A stretch of DNA of 64,000 nucleotides from Antarcticibacterium arcticum (GCF_007993795.1 NZ_CP042476.1:124001-188000); one strand, 5' to 3'. Shown: positions 9,405-17,430, numbered from the stretch's first letter. Numbers and translations: made by a program. Notes: generated by a model from the sequence alone, not told the origin.

Positions 9405-10799
9405 TCAAATTTCTTCAGCAAGTTCCATCGCTTTGGTAAGAGCTCCCAGTTTATTATATACTTCCTGTAATTCATTTTCTTCATTAGATCCTGAAACGAT
9501 TCCCGCACCGGCCTGATAATGCAATTGGTGGTTTTTGCTTACAAATGAGCGTATAATAATTGCATGATTAAAGTTTCCTTCAAAATCCATAAAACCAATC
9601 GCTCCGCCATAAGCGCTCCTGTTTACGTTCTCATATTTTTCAATAAGGGTCATTGCACTATGCTTGGGTGCACCACTTAGGGTTCCTGCGGGAAAAGTAT
9701 CAGCCACCACCTGCATAGTAGAGGTTTTATTATTTTTAATTCCGGTAACTTTGCTCACCAGGTGTATAACGTGTGAAAAGAACTGGATTTCCCGGTATTT
9801 TTCAACCTTGACGCCGCTGCTATGACGGCTTAGATCATTCCTTGCCAGATCAACCAACATCACATGTTCTGCATTTTCTTTTTTATCTGCGGCAAGTTGT
9901 TTGGCAAGTTCAGCATCCTGTTCATCATTTCCGGTTCTTTTAAAAGTCCCCGCAATTGGATGTATCTCGGCCAGATCTCCTTTTACCACCAACTGGGCTT
10001 CCGGGGAACTTCCAAATATTTTGAAATTCCCATAATCAAAATAAAACAGGTAAGGGGAGGGGTTTACATTGCGCAAAGCCCTGTATACATTGAATTCATC
10101 TCCCTTAAAACTTTGAGAGAATCTTCTAGAAAGCACCAGTTGAAATACGTCGCCCCGCTGGCAATGCTTTTTACTCAGGGAAACATTTTCCCTAAATTCA
10201 GCATCTGTTAAATTGGATACCGGTTCCTCTTGTCTTCTAAAATTATATGTTGCAAATGTTTTTACTTTTAAAAACTGTTCAATTTCTTCAAGTTGACTAT
10301 TTGAGTTATGATTATGGTCAAAAATATAAGCCTCGTTATTGAAATGGTTAATTGCAATAATGTTTTGATAAACTGCATAATAGATATCGGGTAGCTGCAG
10401 GTCTCCTTCCTTTTTAGTGATAGAAACCTTTTCAAAATATTTTACCCCATCATACGCGATATAACCAAAAAGGCCATTGTTTATAAACTTAAACCCGGAG
10501 TTACTGGTCTCGAACTTTAAAGAAAATTCATTGATTACTTCAGGAATATTTATTCCGGGTGTGATTTCTGTTCTCTTACTGGTTCCATCTGGGAAGGATT
10601 CGGTAATAATACCACCATCCACTTTAATTGACGCTATGGGATTACAACATATATAAGAGAAGCTGTTATCGCTGGCATGGTAATCGCTGCTTTCCAATAG
10701 GAGGCTGTTGGGATATTTATCCCTAACTTTTAGGTATACACTTACGGGGGTAAAAGTATCTGCCAGCAGTTTTTTATAAGTGGTAGTTAATTTATACAT
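9405..10799 (-). CDS. trpE: Anthranilate synthase component I
   Basis: Chorismate plus ammonia to anthranilate, the committed and feedback-controlled step of tryptophan synthesis. The 464-residue protein carries the tryptophan-binding LLES motif at residues 34-37, so feedback inhibition by Trp is expected. The C-terminal chorismate-binding domain shows PIAGTFKRTG, VMLVDLARND and ILSGAPKHSAM-like blocks (here GTLSGAPKHSAM). First structural gene of the operon, 72 nt downstream of the leader-peptide stop and directly after the attenuator hairpin. Confidence 0.97.
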   Translation of the reverse strand: MYKLTTTYKKLLADTFTPVSVYLKVRDKYPNSLLLESSDYHASDNSFSYICCNPIASIKVDGGIITESFPDGTSKRTEITPGINIPEVINEFSLKFETSNSGFKFINNGLFGYIAYDGVKYFEKVSITKKEGDLQLPDIYYAVYQNIIAINHFNNEAYIFDHNHNSNSQLEEIEQFLKVKTFATYNFRRQEEPVSNLTDAEFRENVSLSKKHCQRGDVFQLVLSRRFSQSFKGDEFNVYRALRNVNPSPYLFYFDYGNFKIFGSSPEAQLVVKGDLAEIHPIAGTFKRTGNDEQDAELAKQLAADKKENAEHVMLVDLARNDLSRHSSGVKVEKYREIQFFSHVIHLVSKVTGIKNNKTSTMQVVADTFPAGTLSGAPKHSAMTLIEKYENVNRSAYGGAIGFMDFEGNFNHAIIIRSFVSKNHQLHYQAGAGIVSGSNEENELQEVYNKLGALTKAMELAEEI

Positions 10800-10812
10800 G
10801 GTATTTTTTTAA

Positions 10813-10844
10813 ATTAAAAAAGGCTTGTCGTGAGACAAGCCTTT
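10813..10844 (-). terminator. trp attenuator: intrinsic terminator in the leader
   Basis: On the minus strand a perfect 11-bp stem, AAAGGCTTGTC (10844-10834) and GACAAGCCTTT (10829-10819), closes a 4-nt TCAC loop and runs into a T-run ending near 10816. It sits between the leader peptide and trpE, where a constitutive terminator would make no sense. The loop plus descending arm, TCACGAC (10833-10827), is exactly complementary to GTCGTGA in the leader peptide coding sequence (10882-10876), which gives a competing antiterminator helix. Confidence 0.9.
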
Positions 10845-10870
10845 GTATATATGATCATACTATAGCAGTG

Positions 10871-10933
10871 TTACTTCACGACGTTTTGACGTAAATTATT
10901 CCACCACCAGCTATGTAAAATTAAATTTTGCAT
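10871..10933 (-). CDS. trpL: trp operon leader peptide with three consecutive Trp codons
   Basis: A 20-codon frame with ATG at 10933-10931, TGG-TGG-TGG at 10909-10901 (residues 9-11) and TAA at 10873-10871. Its product has no other recognisable function. A ribosome stalled on the Trp codons would leave GTCGTGA (10882-10876) free to pair with the terminator loop, so trpE is transcribed. A ribosome that reaches the stop covers that segment, so the terminator forms. The position before trpE, the triple Trp run and the complementary segments together make this a classical ribosome-mediated attenuator. Confidence 0.93.
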   Translation of the reverse strand: MQNLILHSWWWNNLRQNVVK

Positions 10934-10934
10934 T

Positions 10935-10968
10935 GGTCAAATATAGGTCAGGATTTTGACCTGACAAA
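10935..10968 (-). promoter_or_regulatory. trp promoter with three phased GGTCA half-sites
   Basis: On the minus strand, TTTG (10968-10965), a 19-nt spacer and TATATTTG (10945-10938) match the Bacteroidota -33/-7 consensus. The + strand shows GGTCA at 10935 and 10946, then the inverted TGACC at 10957-10961. The half-sites start exactly 11 bp apart and cover the -7 box and the spacer, so a repressor bound here would block the promoter. No regulator gene is adjacent. Confidence 0.75.
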
Positions 10969-11043
10969 TAAATTATGATAATAACTCAAAAAAAATAATA
11001 AGGGGGAAGTTCAATCCCTCTGAATTACCTTTATAATAGGGTA

Positions 11044-11616
11044 TTAAAATTTTAAATTAACCGCAAGGTCAAAATTGTCATAGATGGTATTATCTCCAAG
11101 ATTATCAAAGAAACTACCGGACCCGTAACGCACATTATATTTTGACCTGTCAATAGTTAAATTAGTGGAGGCAGAATTCTCTTTCCAGTTTAGGTCAAAA
11201 GTGATGGGATGGGTTTCATTTTTAATAGTAAGCTTACCCACAACTCCATATACACCATTACTCTTTTTAGAGATCTTGGTAATCACCAATTTAGAAGTGG
11301 GATAGGTGGTTACACCAAAAAAATCATCAGATTTTAGGTGCCCTTCAAGTTTCCCTTTATTTTCTCCACTTAGGTCAGTGACCTCAATTGAAGTCATATT
11401 CATTACAAATTCTCCACCTACGGGAACCCCATCTTCAATATTGAAATGTCCTTCCTTTAAAGTGATAGTCCCATTGTGTGACCCGGTTACTTTTTCTCCA
11501 ACCCAGGTAACCTTACTGGTATTTACATCAATGGATTTTTTAATTGGGTTAGTGAAGGCGAAAGTGGTTAAAATAATGGCTAATGCAGTTGTTCCTTTCA
11601 AAAATTTTGTTGTCAT
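11044..11616 (-). CDS. YceI family periplasmic lipid-binding-like protein
   Basis: A 190-residue exported protein with a Sec signal peptide (residues 1 to about 22, ending in the TFAFTNP region) followed by one YceI lipocalin-like domain. Recognisable blocks are KVTWVGEKVTGSHNGTI, HLKSDDFFGVTTYPTS and a terminal YDNFDLAVNLKF strand. Family members bind isoprenoid or other amphiphilic ligands; the ligand here is unknown. It is the downstream partner of a marR gene on the same strand (64 nt apart), with a candidate MarR operator in the gap. Confidence 0.88.
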   Translation of the reverse strand: MTTKFLKGTTALAIILTTFAFTNPIKKSIDVNTSKVTWVGEKVTGSHNGTITLKEGHFNIEDGVPVGGEFVMNMTSIEVTDLSGENKGKLEGHLKSDDFFGVTTYPTSKLVITKISKKSNGVYGVVGKLTIKNETHPITFDLNWKENSASTNLTIDRSKYNVRYGSGSFFDNLGDNTIYDNFDLAVNLKF

Positions 11617-11649
11617 AGTGTTTGTTTTAAATTGTTGTTTTTACATTAA

Positions 11650-11666
11650 TTGTTTATACAAGAGTA
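11650..11666 (-). promoter_or_regulatory. Candidate MarR operator and -7 element upstream of yceI
   Basis: The + strand TTGTTTATACAA (11650-11661) is a TTGT/ACAA palindrome that agrees at 10 of 12 positions with the palindrome in front of marR. It overlaps a -7-like TACTCTTG on the minus strand (11666-11659), so repressor binding would block yceI transcription. Confidence 0.5.
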
Positions 11667-11680
11667 GTCATAAATTTTTT

Positions 11681-12133
11681 TTATGCTCTTAGCTTTTCAA
11701 GAAGGTGATTAAGTTTTTCAATTTCCATTTTAGTAAGATTTTGAGAAATTCTGTGTTCGCTATCTGCAATAACAGGATCAATTTTTTTTAAAAGTTCCAT
11801 CCCTGTAGCTGTGATAAAGACTTCAATTTTCCTGCGATTCTCTTCACATATGGTACGTTCGACCAACTCTTTTTCAAGCAACTTATCTATAAGTCTCGAA
11901 GTATTACTCATTTGATTTACCATTCTATCCTGAATAGTGCTAAGATTGGCCGGTTTCCCTTGTTGCCCCCTTAGGATCCTTAAAACGTTAAATTGCGGAA
12001 TGGAAATGTCAAAAGGTTTTAAAGATTCTGCCATTAAAGAAGTTGCACGGTTAGTTGAAAGTACAAGATTTATTGCCAGTTTCTTTTCAACAGGCAAAGG
12101 GTTTTTGGTTTTTAATATCTCTTCAACTTTCAT
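11681..12133 (-). CDS. MarR family transcriptional regulator
   Basis: A 150-residue winged-helix repressor-type protein. The DNA-binding region includes IPQFNVLRILRGQ, then NLSTIQDRMVNQMSNTSRLIDKL as the recognition helix, and a wing around ERTICEENRRKIEVFIT. Flanking helices at both ends form the dimer interface. There is no cysteine near the N-terminus, so a thiol switch of the OhrR type is unlikely. The linked yceI gene and the shared palindromes suggest it represses itself and yceI in response to an unknown ligand. Confidence 0.9.
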   Translation of the reverse strand: MKVEEILKTKNPLPVEKKLAINLVLSTNRATSLMAESLKPFDISIPQFNVLRILRGQQGKPANLSTIQDRMVNQMSNTSRLIDKLLEKELVERTICEENRRKIEVFITATGMELLKKIDPVIADSEHRISQNLTKMEIEKLNHLLEKLRA

Positions 12134-12146
12134 TGTTAATACAACT

Positions 12147-12164
12147 TTTGTATGTACAAATGTA
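12147..12164 (-). promoter_or_regulatory. marR promoter -7 element overlapping a palindromic operator
   Basis: The minus-strand TACATTTG (12164-12157) fits TAnnTTTG. The + strand TTTGTATGTACAAA (12147-12160) has 6-bp inverted arms around TG and overlaps this element, as expected for autorepression. Confidence 0.6.
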
Positions 12165-12319
12165 ATATAACATTTTATAATTTGATTTAAAAAATTGTTA
12201 AAATTTAAATTACCTAATCATTCCAGCTTGTTAAATTCATTACTGATAAAGTTAAGCCTAATTAAGTTTTATTTAGAAACCTTTATATTTACAGAACTAA
12301 AAATACAAACAAAAATATT

Positions 12320-12634
12320 ATGAAAAATTTGACCCAGGAACAATGGAAGGACGCATTGGAAAAGGATGAAAATGCTTTTATCCTCGATGTTAGAACAGAA
12401 GAAGAATTTATTGAAGGTTTCATTCCCGAAGCTAAAAATTTGGATATTTATAAAGGTCAGGATTTTCTAAATGAAGTGGAAAAACTAGATAAGAATAAGA
12501 ATTATTATGTTTACTGCCGTTCAGGGGCACGCAGTTCCCAGGCCTGTGCTTTGATGAATCAACAAGGTATTGAAAATGCATATAACCTGATGGGTGGAAT
12601 AACCGAATGGGAGGGTGAAATAGCTCATCAATAG
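12320..12634 (+). CDS. Rhodanese-like domain protein
   Basis: A 104-residue single-domain cytosolic rhodanese. The N-terminal AFILDVRTEEEFIEGFIPEA block and the active-site loop YCRSGARS with Cys66 are both present, so sulfurtransferase (persulfide carrier) chemistry is plausible. The six-residue loop is the sulfur-transfer type rather than the longer Cdc25-phosphatase type. Donor and acceptor are unknown. It stands alone, divergent from marR. Confidence 0.9.
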   Translation: MKNLTQEQWKDALEKDENAFILDVRTEEEFIEGFIPEAKNLDIYKGQDFLNEVEKLDKNKNYYVYCRSGARSSQACALMNQQGIENAYNLMGGITEWEGEIAHQ

Positions 12635-13179
12635 GATGTTATTTTTCCTTTTCCTCAGGGATAAGGTTATATCTTCAATTAATACAAATATCCTCCTTTA
12701 AGCTCATTTTTTCATAGGGCCGCTAATAGGAGGATAATTTATTTTTAATAAGTTCAAATTTATGATCCGGGTTTAAAGGCAATGAATAGGTCCCTTCTTC
12801 CCAAACCTAACCCGTCTAGATTGTGAATTCCTCTAAATTTTTTTCCGTCTCGATATTTATTTTGTATGCGATTATTTTCTTTGCGGTTAATAGTCTTTAA
12901 ATCAACAATAAAAATTTATCCTTTTCCACTTGTGATGAACGGCAGAATAAGAATTGAAACTGTGTGATTTTTATTCGGATTTATAGGCGGAAATGTTAAA
13001 TTTTAAATTTAAACAAAACTTTAACATCTCTTTTGTAAGGCAGAGCATCTGTCCTATTGAAGGATATTTCCCACTCAAAATTCCACTTATATAGATGAAC
13101 GATTCAAATGCAAATTTTAATTTCTAATAATTAAGTTTAGATTTGAGAAACCATTAACAATTTAACTAAAACTTATTTT
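12635..13179. other. Non-coding gap between the rhodanese and protease genes
   Basis: AT-rich with no convincing frame on either strand. The only structure I see is a 9-bp inverted repeat, TATCCTCCT (12689-12697) and AGGAGGATA (12728-12736), around a 30-nt loop, possibly a terminator for the rhodanese gene although it lacks a good U-run. No clear TAnnTTTG promoter for the protease is visible. Confidence 0.5.
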
Positions 13180-14430
13180 ATGATGTTAAAATTAAACTTA
13201 AAAGTAGGTGCTGCTGCATTAGTAGCCTCTGCATTTCTCTTCTCCTGTACGCAGGATGAAAAAACTTCTCAGGAAGAAGCTTCATTTACAGAGCTTGATT
13301 CCAATTTTGATTCCCAGGCTATTGAGGGTCAGTACATCGTTGTTTACCGGGAAGGTGCAATAGAAGATGTGGGAGCCAAGTATCCTGATAATTATGCCAA
13401 AGCTCAGGAAGCTATGGCACAACAAACTAAAAGGATCCTTGCCGATGCCTCCATCTCAGATGCCGAAATTGTAAATGTTTACAGTAGGACTTTAAACGGT
13501 GCAACATTGAAATTATCAAAAGCTCAGGTAGAACAACTAAAAGGTAAAAAAGAAGTGAAATACATTGAGCAGGACAGGCTAGTAGTTTTTGCTCCACCTT
13601 GTGGTACTCCTAATGGAGGACCTTGTGATGGTGATGGCGGTGGAGGTGACGGCGGCAGTACGCAGGAGACTCCATATGGTATTACAAGAGTAAACGGAGT
13701 TTCTGGTTATACAGGTACATCTGTAGCCTGGGTTGTGGACACCGGTATTGATTTAGATCACCCGGATCTTAATGTGGACGCTTCCCGAGGTTTTAATGCC
13801 TTTACATCTGGTAAAGATGGAGGTTCATTAGATGATGGAAATGGACATGGATCTCATGTAGCAGGAACAATCGCTGCGATAAACAATACTATTGGAGTTA
13901 TAGGAGTTGCTCCAGGAGCTACTGTTATTCCTGTAAAAGTTTTAGATAGTCGCGGAAGTGGATCCTATTCCGGTGTAATAGCAGGTGTTGATCACGTAGG
14001 TGCGAATGGAAAAAGTGGAGATGTTGCTAATATGAGTTTAGGAGGTCCTGTATCTCAGGCCCTTGATGATGCGGTTCTTGCTGCATCCAACAAAGGAATT
14101 AAATTTGCCCTTGCAGCCGGAAATGATGGTGCTGATGCAAATAACAGTTCTCCAGCCAGAGTGAATGGAGCAAACATTGTGACCATTTCGGCTATGAATT
14201 CAAGTGATACTTGGGCAAGTTTCTCTAACTATGGAAATCCTCCTGTAGATTATGCTGCTCCGGGTGTATCTGTTAAATCTACCTGGAAAGGTGGTGGTTA
14301 CAATACTATAAGTGGAACCTCCATGGCCGCTCCTCATGCTGCCGGTGTTTTATTATTAGGTTCAGCAAGAACAGACGGAAATGTGAAAAACGATCCTGAT
14401 GGAAATCCTGACCCAATTATTGTTCACTAG
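13180..14430 (+). CDS. Subtilisin-like (S8) serine protease, lipoprotein
   Basis: Secreted lipoprotein endopeptidase of 416 residues. The lipobox FLFSC puts the acylated cysteine at residue 23. An inhibitor-I9 propeptide follows at about 50-135 (GQYIVVYREG to VKYIEQDRL). A Gly/Asp linker with Cys141 and Cys149 precedes the S8 domain. Catalytic residues are visible: Asp187 in VVDTGIDLDHPDL, His223 in GHGSHVAGT, Ser381 in GTSMAAPHAAG, with the oxyanion Asn315 in AAGND. There is no type IX secretion C-terminal domain, so it is probably anchored in the outer membrane rather than released. It stands alone, followed by a large folded element. Confidence 0.94.
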   Translation: MMLKLNLKVGAAALVASAFLFSCTQDEKTSQEEASFTELDSNFDSQAIEGQYIVVYREGAIEDVGAKYPDNYAKAQEAMAQQTKRILADASISDAEIVNVYSRTLNGATLKLSKAQVEQLKGKKEVKYIEQDRLVVFAPPCGTPNGGPCDGDGGGGDGGSTQETPYGITRVNGVSGYTGTSVAWVVDTGIDLDHPDLNVDASRGFNAFTSGKDGGSLDDGNGHGSHVAGTIAAINNTIGVIGVAPGATVIPVKVLDSRGSGSYSGVIAGVDHVGANGKSGDVANMSLGGPVSQALDDAVLAASNKGIKFALAAGNDGADANNSSPARVNGANIVTISAMNSSDTWASFSNYGNPPVDYAAPGVSVKSTWKGGGYNTISGTSMAAPHAAGVLLLGSARTDGNVKNDPDGNPDPIIVH

Positions 14431-14449
14431 ATTATAAGTATTACCACCT

Positions 14450-14576
14450 AAAAGGTTGTTTTAAATACCCTGAAATTTCTTTATTAAAGCCTTTGCAAAG
14501 CTTAATAAAGTCTCAAAAATCTCTATTAAAATATGAGATTTGAAATTTTCATAGGGTCTATTTAAAACAACCTTTT
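14450..14576. repeat. 127-nt nested inverted-repeat element (three-way junction fold)
   Basis: The outer arms AAAAGGTTGTTTTAAATA (14450-14467) and TATTTAAAACAACCTTTT (14559-14576) are perfectly complementary over 18 bp and end in a T-run. Inside, CCCT/AGGG and AAATTTC/GAAATTT (14473-14479, 14542-14548) extend the stem. Two further hairpins are CTTTATTAA/TTAATAAAG (14479-14487, 14502-14510) and AAATCTC/GAGATTT (14517-14523, 14535-14541). It may simply end the protease mRNA, but it is far larger than the other terminators in the window. Confidence 0.75.
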
Positions 14577-14713
14577 TTTATTAAATGGAATTTCTCAGGC
14601 TATTTATAATTTTTTTCCTTTCAAGACGTTAATTGCATAGTAAAACAGGTTAAATTTATTTTTTAATATAATATATTTACCCCCAATCTTAGGAATTGAA
14701 ACAACCCCACTTT

Positions 14714-15409
14714 ATGAATAAACTTGTTGGAATTATCTTAATTGCCTTTTTTAGCTTAACCGCTGTACAGGCGCAAGAATTTAAATTTGGTGTAAAAGGA
14801 GGATTAAATAAAACATTTGGCGGCCAGATCACGGGTATTCAGTCTTCCAGTATATACACGGGAGATACTTTTAATGCTGAAGGTGAAATTGGATTTCATG
14901 GTGGAGTTTGGACTCAGCTAAGTTTTGGAAGATTTTTTATACGGCCTGAAGTGGTTTATTCAAAATTGGAATCCCGTTTTGATTTCCCCAACCGTCCTGC
15001 GATATATAATGTTGATGAATTAAGTGTTCCCTTTTTGGTAGGTTTTAACGTGTGGGGACCGTTAGATATTTATGCCGGCCCAGCCTATAAAAAAGTAATC
15101 GATGCCAGAATGGAGGGTACTGAACCTTTGGACAACCCACCATTAATTGTTGTTCAAAATTTCCCTTTGTCGGCCCAGGTTGGTGCCAAGGTTGAATTTG
15201 GCAGCTTTGGCCTGGACGTGAGGTATGACCGTTCTCTGGCGACTGAAGAAGCGCAAACTATTGATATTGTGAACAGCACCTATGGGATCAACCGGGCCAC
15301 TTTTGATGATGCCCGTCTTCACCAGGTAATAGTAAGTCTTACTATCAAATTATTTGATACCGAGAACGCAGGAAAGAGAAGAAGAAAAGGCGGTAGCTGT
15401 TACTTTTAA
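14714..15409 (+). CDS. Outer-membrane beta-barrel protein (OMP_b-brl type)
   Basis: A 231-residue exported protein. The start is ATG at 14714 (MNKLVGIILIAFFSLTAVQA), which gives a clean signal peptide cleaved before QEFKFG. An in-frame TTG at 14696 would add six polar residues and is less likely. The mature part begins with FGVKGGLN and alternates aromatic/polar residues in amphipathic strands, with LDIYAGPAYK and GLDVRYDRSL blocks typical of the PorT-like beta-barrel family. It has no TonB plug and is too small for a SusC-type receptor. The C-terminus is unusually basic (GKRRRKGGSCYF). Substrate unknown. Confidence 0.85.
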   Translation: MNKLVGIILIAFFSLTAVQAQEFKFGVKGGLNKTFGGQITGIQSSSIYTGDTFNAEGEIGFHGGVWTQLSFGRFFIRPEVVYSKLESRFDFPNRPAIYNVDELSVPFLVGFNVWGPLDIYAGPAYKKVIDARMEGTEPLDNPPLIVVQNFPLSAQVGAKVEFGSFGLDVRYDRSLATEEAQTIDIVNSTYGINRATFDDARLHQVIVSLTIKLFDTENAGKRRRKGGSCYF

Positions 15410-15429
15410 AAAAAGGATTTATATATAAT

Positions 15430-15452
15430 AAAAGAGCGCATCGCGCTCTTTT
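15430..15452. terminator. Bidirectional intrinsic terminator
   Basis: AAAAGAGCGC (15430-15439), loop ATC, GCGCTCTTTT (15443-15452). A/T flanks on both sides let it serve the barrel gene and the convergent YdeI-like gene. Confidence 0.88.
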
Positions 15453-15481
15453 ATTAGTTTTGAGAGGATCTATTTCAAATA

Positions 15482-16078
15482 TTATTCAGGTTTGTAACGG
15501 TCATTTAAACCCATTCCTGAAAGGATCAGAGGAATTATTTTTTGAACCCTGTTTTTCCTTGTTTCTTCCCGTTTTGCTTCATCTATATAAACACAATATT
15601 CCCTTCTTTTACCAGGGGTTAATTTATTGAAGGCAGCTTCCAGGTTACCTCCGGAAATTAAATGTTGCTTTAATTCAGCCGGGATTGTAATTTCCTTTTT
15701 AGGAGGAGGTTGCATTTTTATTCCTCTCTTATTAATTTCAATGCTTTCTGCGATATACTTGGAAATTTCTTCCATATCCGGGTGGGTATTTTCATCAAAC
15801 TTAATTTGCCGCATAGCATGCGTTTTCCCCTCCTGCGCATTTATTAATAAGCGGGTATTGTTTTCATGAAGTCCGCCATTAAAGAACCAGATGCCATAAT
15901 GACTTTTAAAAGCTGCGATTCCTAAAATGTTTTTATTGTCAATATCATAAACCGGCATACTCCATTTTATTCCTTCATGTAATGGAAATGACTTAATTAA
16001 CTGGCGAAGTGATTCCAACTCATTTCGCCATTTTGGGTGTGCAGCGATATACTCTTCGGTAGTATTAATTTTTTTCAT
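15482..16078 (-). CDS. YdeI/OmdA-associated protein with DUF1801 domain
   Basis: A 198-residue soluble protein. The first half (about 5-115) matches the DUF1801/YdhG fold (WSMPVYDI, GIAAFKSHYGIWFF). The second half matches the YdeI/OmpD-associated C-terminal region (PPPKKEITIPAELK, and LTPGKRREYCVYIDEAKREETRKNR). Biochemical role unknown; related domains have been linked to frataxin-like iron handling, which I cannot support here. ATG at 16078 is preferred over an in-frame GTG at 16087. Either overlaps the end of pepT, so the two are translationally coupled with pepT first. Confidence 0.82.
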   Translation of the reverse strand: MKKINTTEEYIAAHPKWRNELESLRQLIKSFPLHEGIKWSMPVYDIDNKNILGIAAFKSHYGIWFFNGGLHENNTRLLINAQEGKTHAMRQIKFDENTHPDMEEISKYIAESIEINKRGIKMQPPPKKEITIPAELKQHLISGGNLEAAFNKLTPGKRREYCVYIDEAKREETRKNRVQKIIPLILSGMGLNDRYKPE

Positions 16079-17324
16079 ATCCCGCACTATATTTTTCCGC
16101 AGTTAACTCCGCGATCTTCACAATCACTGCTATGGCCTTTTGCATGCTTTCCACCGGAACATATTCATAGCGTCCGTGAAAATTATGCCCCCCTGCAAAG
16201 ATATTAGGACAGGGCAGTCCTTTATAACTTAATTGTGCACCATCAGTTCCACCCCTTATTGGTTTAATGATTGGTGTAACATTGACGGCTTTCATGGCCT
16301 CCTCAGCAATATCTATTATGTGCATTACAGGTTCGATTTTTTCAGCCATATTGAAATATTGGTCTTTGATCTCAACTTTAATAACCTCTCTGCCAAACTG
16401 CGTGTTAATATCTACAGCCATATTCTTCATAACTTCTTTTCTGGCCTCAAAATGATCTTTATCGTGATCCCTTATAATATATTTTAAAACGGTTTCCTCT
16501 ACATCCCCGTTAATATCTGTAAGATGAAAGAATCCCTGCCGGTCTTCTGTATGTTCCGGAGTTTCAAGGCGTGGTAAGGAATTGATGAAATCCTGTGCAA
16601 TGTACATGCTATTCACCATCTTATCTTTAGCATAACCCGGGTGGACTATCTTTCCTTTAACGGTTACAACTGCACCGGCCGCATTAAAATTCTCAAATTC
16701 TAACTCGCCAACCTGGCTGCCATCCATTGTATAAGCCCAATCTGCTCCAAACTTTTCCACATCAAATTTATGGGCTCCTCTCCCAATTTCCTCATCTGGC
16801 GTAAATCCCACCCTTATTTTTCCGTGGGGAATATGTGGGTTGTTGACCAAGTATTCCATTGCCGAAACTATTTCAGCAATACCCGCCTTATCATCTGCCC
16901 CCAGCAGGGTAGTTCCATCTGTTGTAATAATGGTTTGCCCTTTATATTGTAACAGATCCTCAAAATAATCTGGAGAGAGTATTATGTCCTGTTCGGCATT
17001 AAGCACGATGTCCTTGCCATCATATGCTTCAATGATTTGCGGATTGACATTTGTGCCTGTAAAATCTGGAGAGGTGTCAAAATGGGAAATGAAGCCAATT
17101 ACGGGGACTTCATGGGCAATATTCGAGGGCAGGCTTGCCATAATATATGCGTTATCATCAATCTCAACATCTTCAAGCCCTATTTCCTTCAATTCTGTTG
17201 CCAGTTTCCTTGCGAGATCCCATTGTTTTTTTGTGCTGGGAGTTTCATTACTGCCGGAATCGCTTTGGGTATCAATTCTTACATAACCGGTAAATCTGTC
17301 AATCAGGTTTTTTTTAGAGATCAT
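16065..17324 (-). CDS. pepT: Peptidase T (tripeptidase, M20 family)
   Basis: Zinc aminotripeptidase, cytosolic. The 419 residues carry the M20 metal-site blocks: FISHFDTSPDF (first His/Asp pair, about residue 80), LGADDKAGIAEIV (bridging Asp, about 140), TPDEEIGRGAHKF (Glu pair, about 176), YTMDGS (Asp, about 198) and the C-terminal FAGGHNFHGRYEY (last His, about 385). The PIRGGTDGAQLSYKGLPCPN block is diagnostic for PepT rather than DapE. Divergent from pyrD. Confidence 0.96.
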   Translation of the reverse strand: MISKKNLIDRFTGYVRIDTQSDSGSNETPSTKKQWDLARKLATELKEIGLEDVEIDDNAYIMASLPSNIAHEVPVIGFISHFDTSPDFTGTNVNPQIIEAYDGKDIVLNAEQDIILSPDYFEDLLQYKGQTIITTDGTTLLGADDKAGIAEIVSAMEYLVNNPHIPHGKIRVGFTPDEEIGRGAHKFDVEKFGADWAYTMDGSQVGELEFENFNAAGAVVTVKGKIVHPGYAKDKMVNSMYIAQDFINSLPRLETPEHTEDRQGFFHLTDINGDVEETVLKYIIRDHDKDHFEARKEVMKNMAVDINTQFGREVIKVEIKDQYFNMAEKIEPVMHIIDIAEEAMKAVNVTPIIKPIRGGTDGAQLSYKGLPCPNIFAGGHNFHGRYEYVPVESMQKAIAVIVKIAELTAEKYSAGYEKN

Positions 17325-17407
17325 AAAATAAGTGTTTATCCAAAATTAAACATTCACGGCTCAGTGACAAAGTCTTTTATAATTTACCGGCTGAAAATTT
17401 AAAAAAC

Positions 17408-17415
17408 TATTTTTG
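17408..17415 (+). promoter_or_regulatory. pyrD promoter -7 element
   Basis: TATTTTTG fits TAnnTTTG and lies 15 nt before the preferred pyrD ATG. The -33 region is degenerate. Confidence 0.5.
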
Positions 17416-17430
17416 CACAAACCAACAGCC

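Noticed and set aside
14696..14713. TTG start for the outer-membrane barrel gene
   Set aside because: ATG at 14714 gives a cleaner signal peptide.
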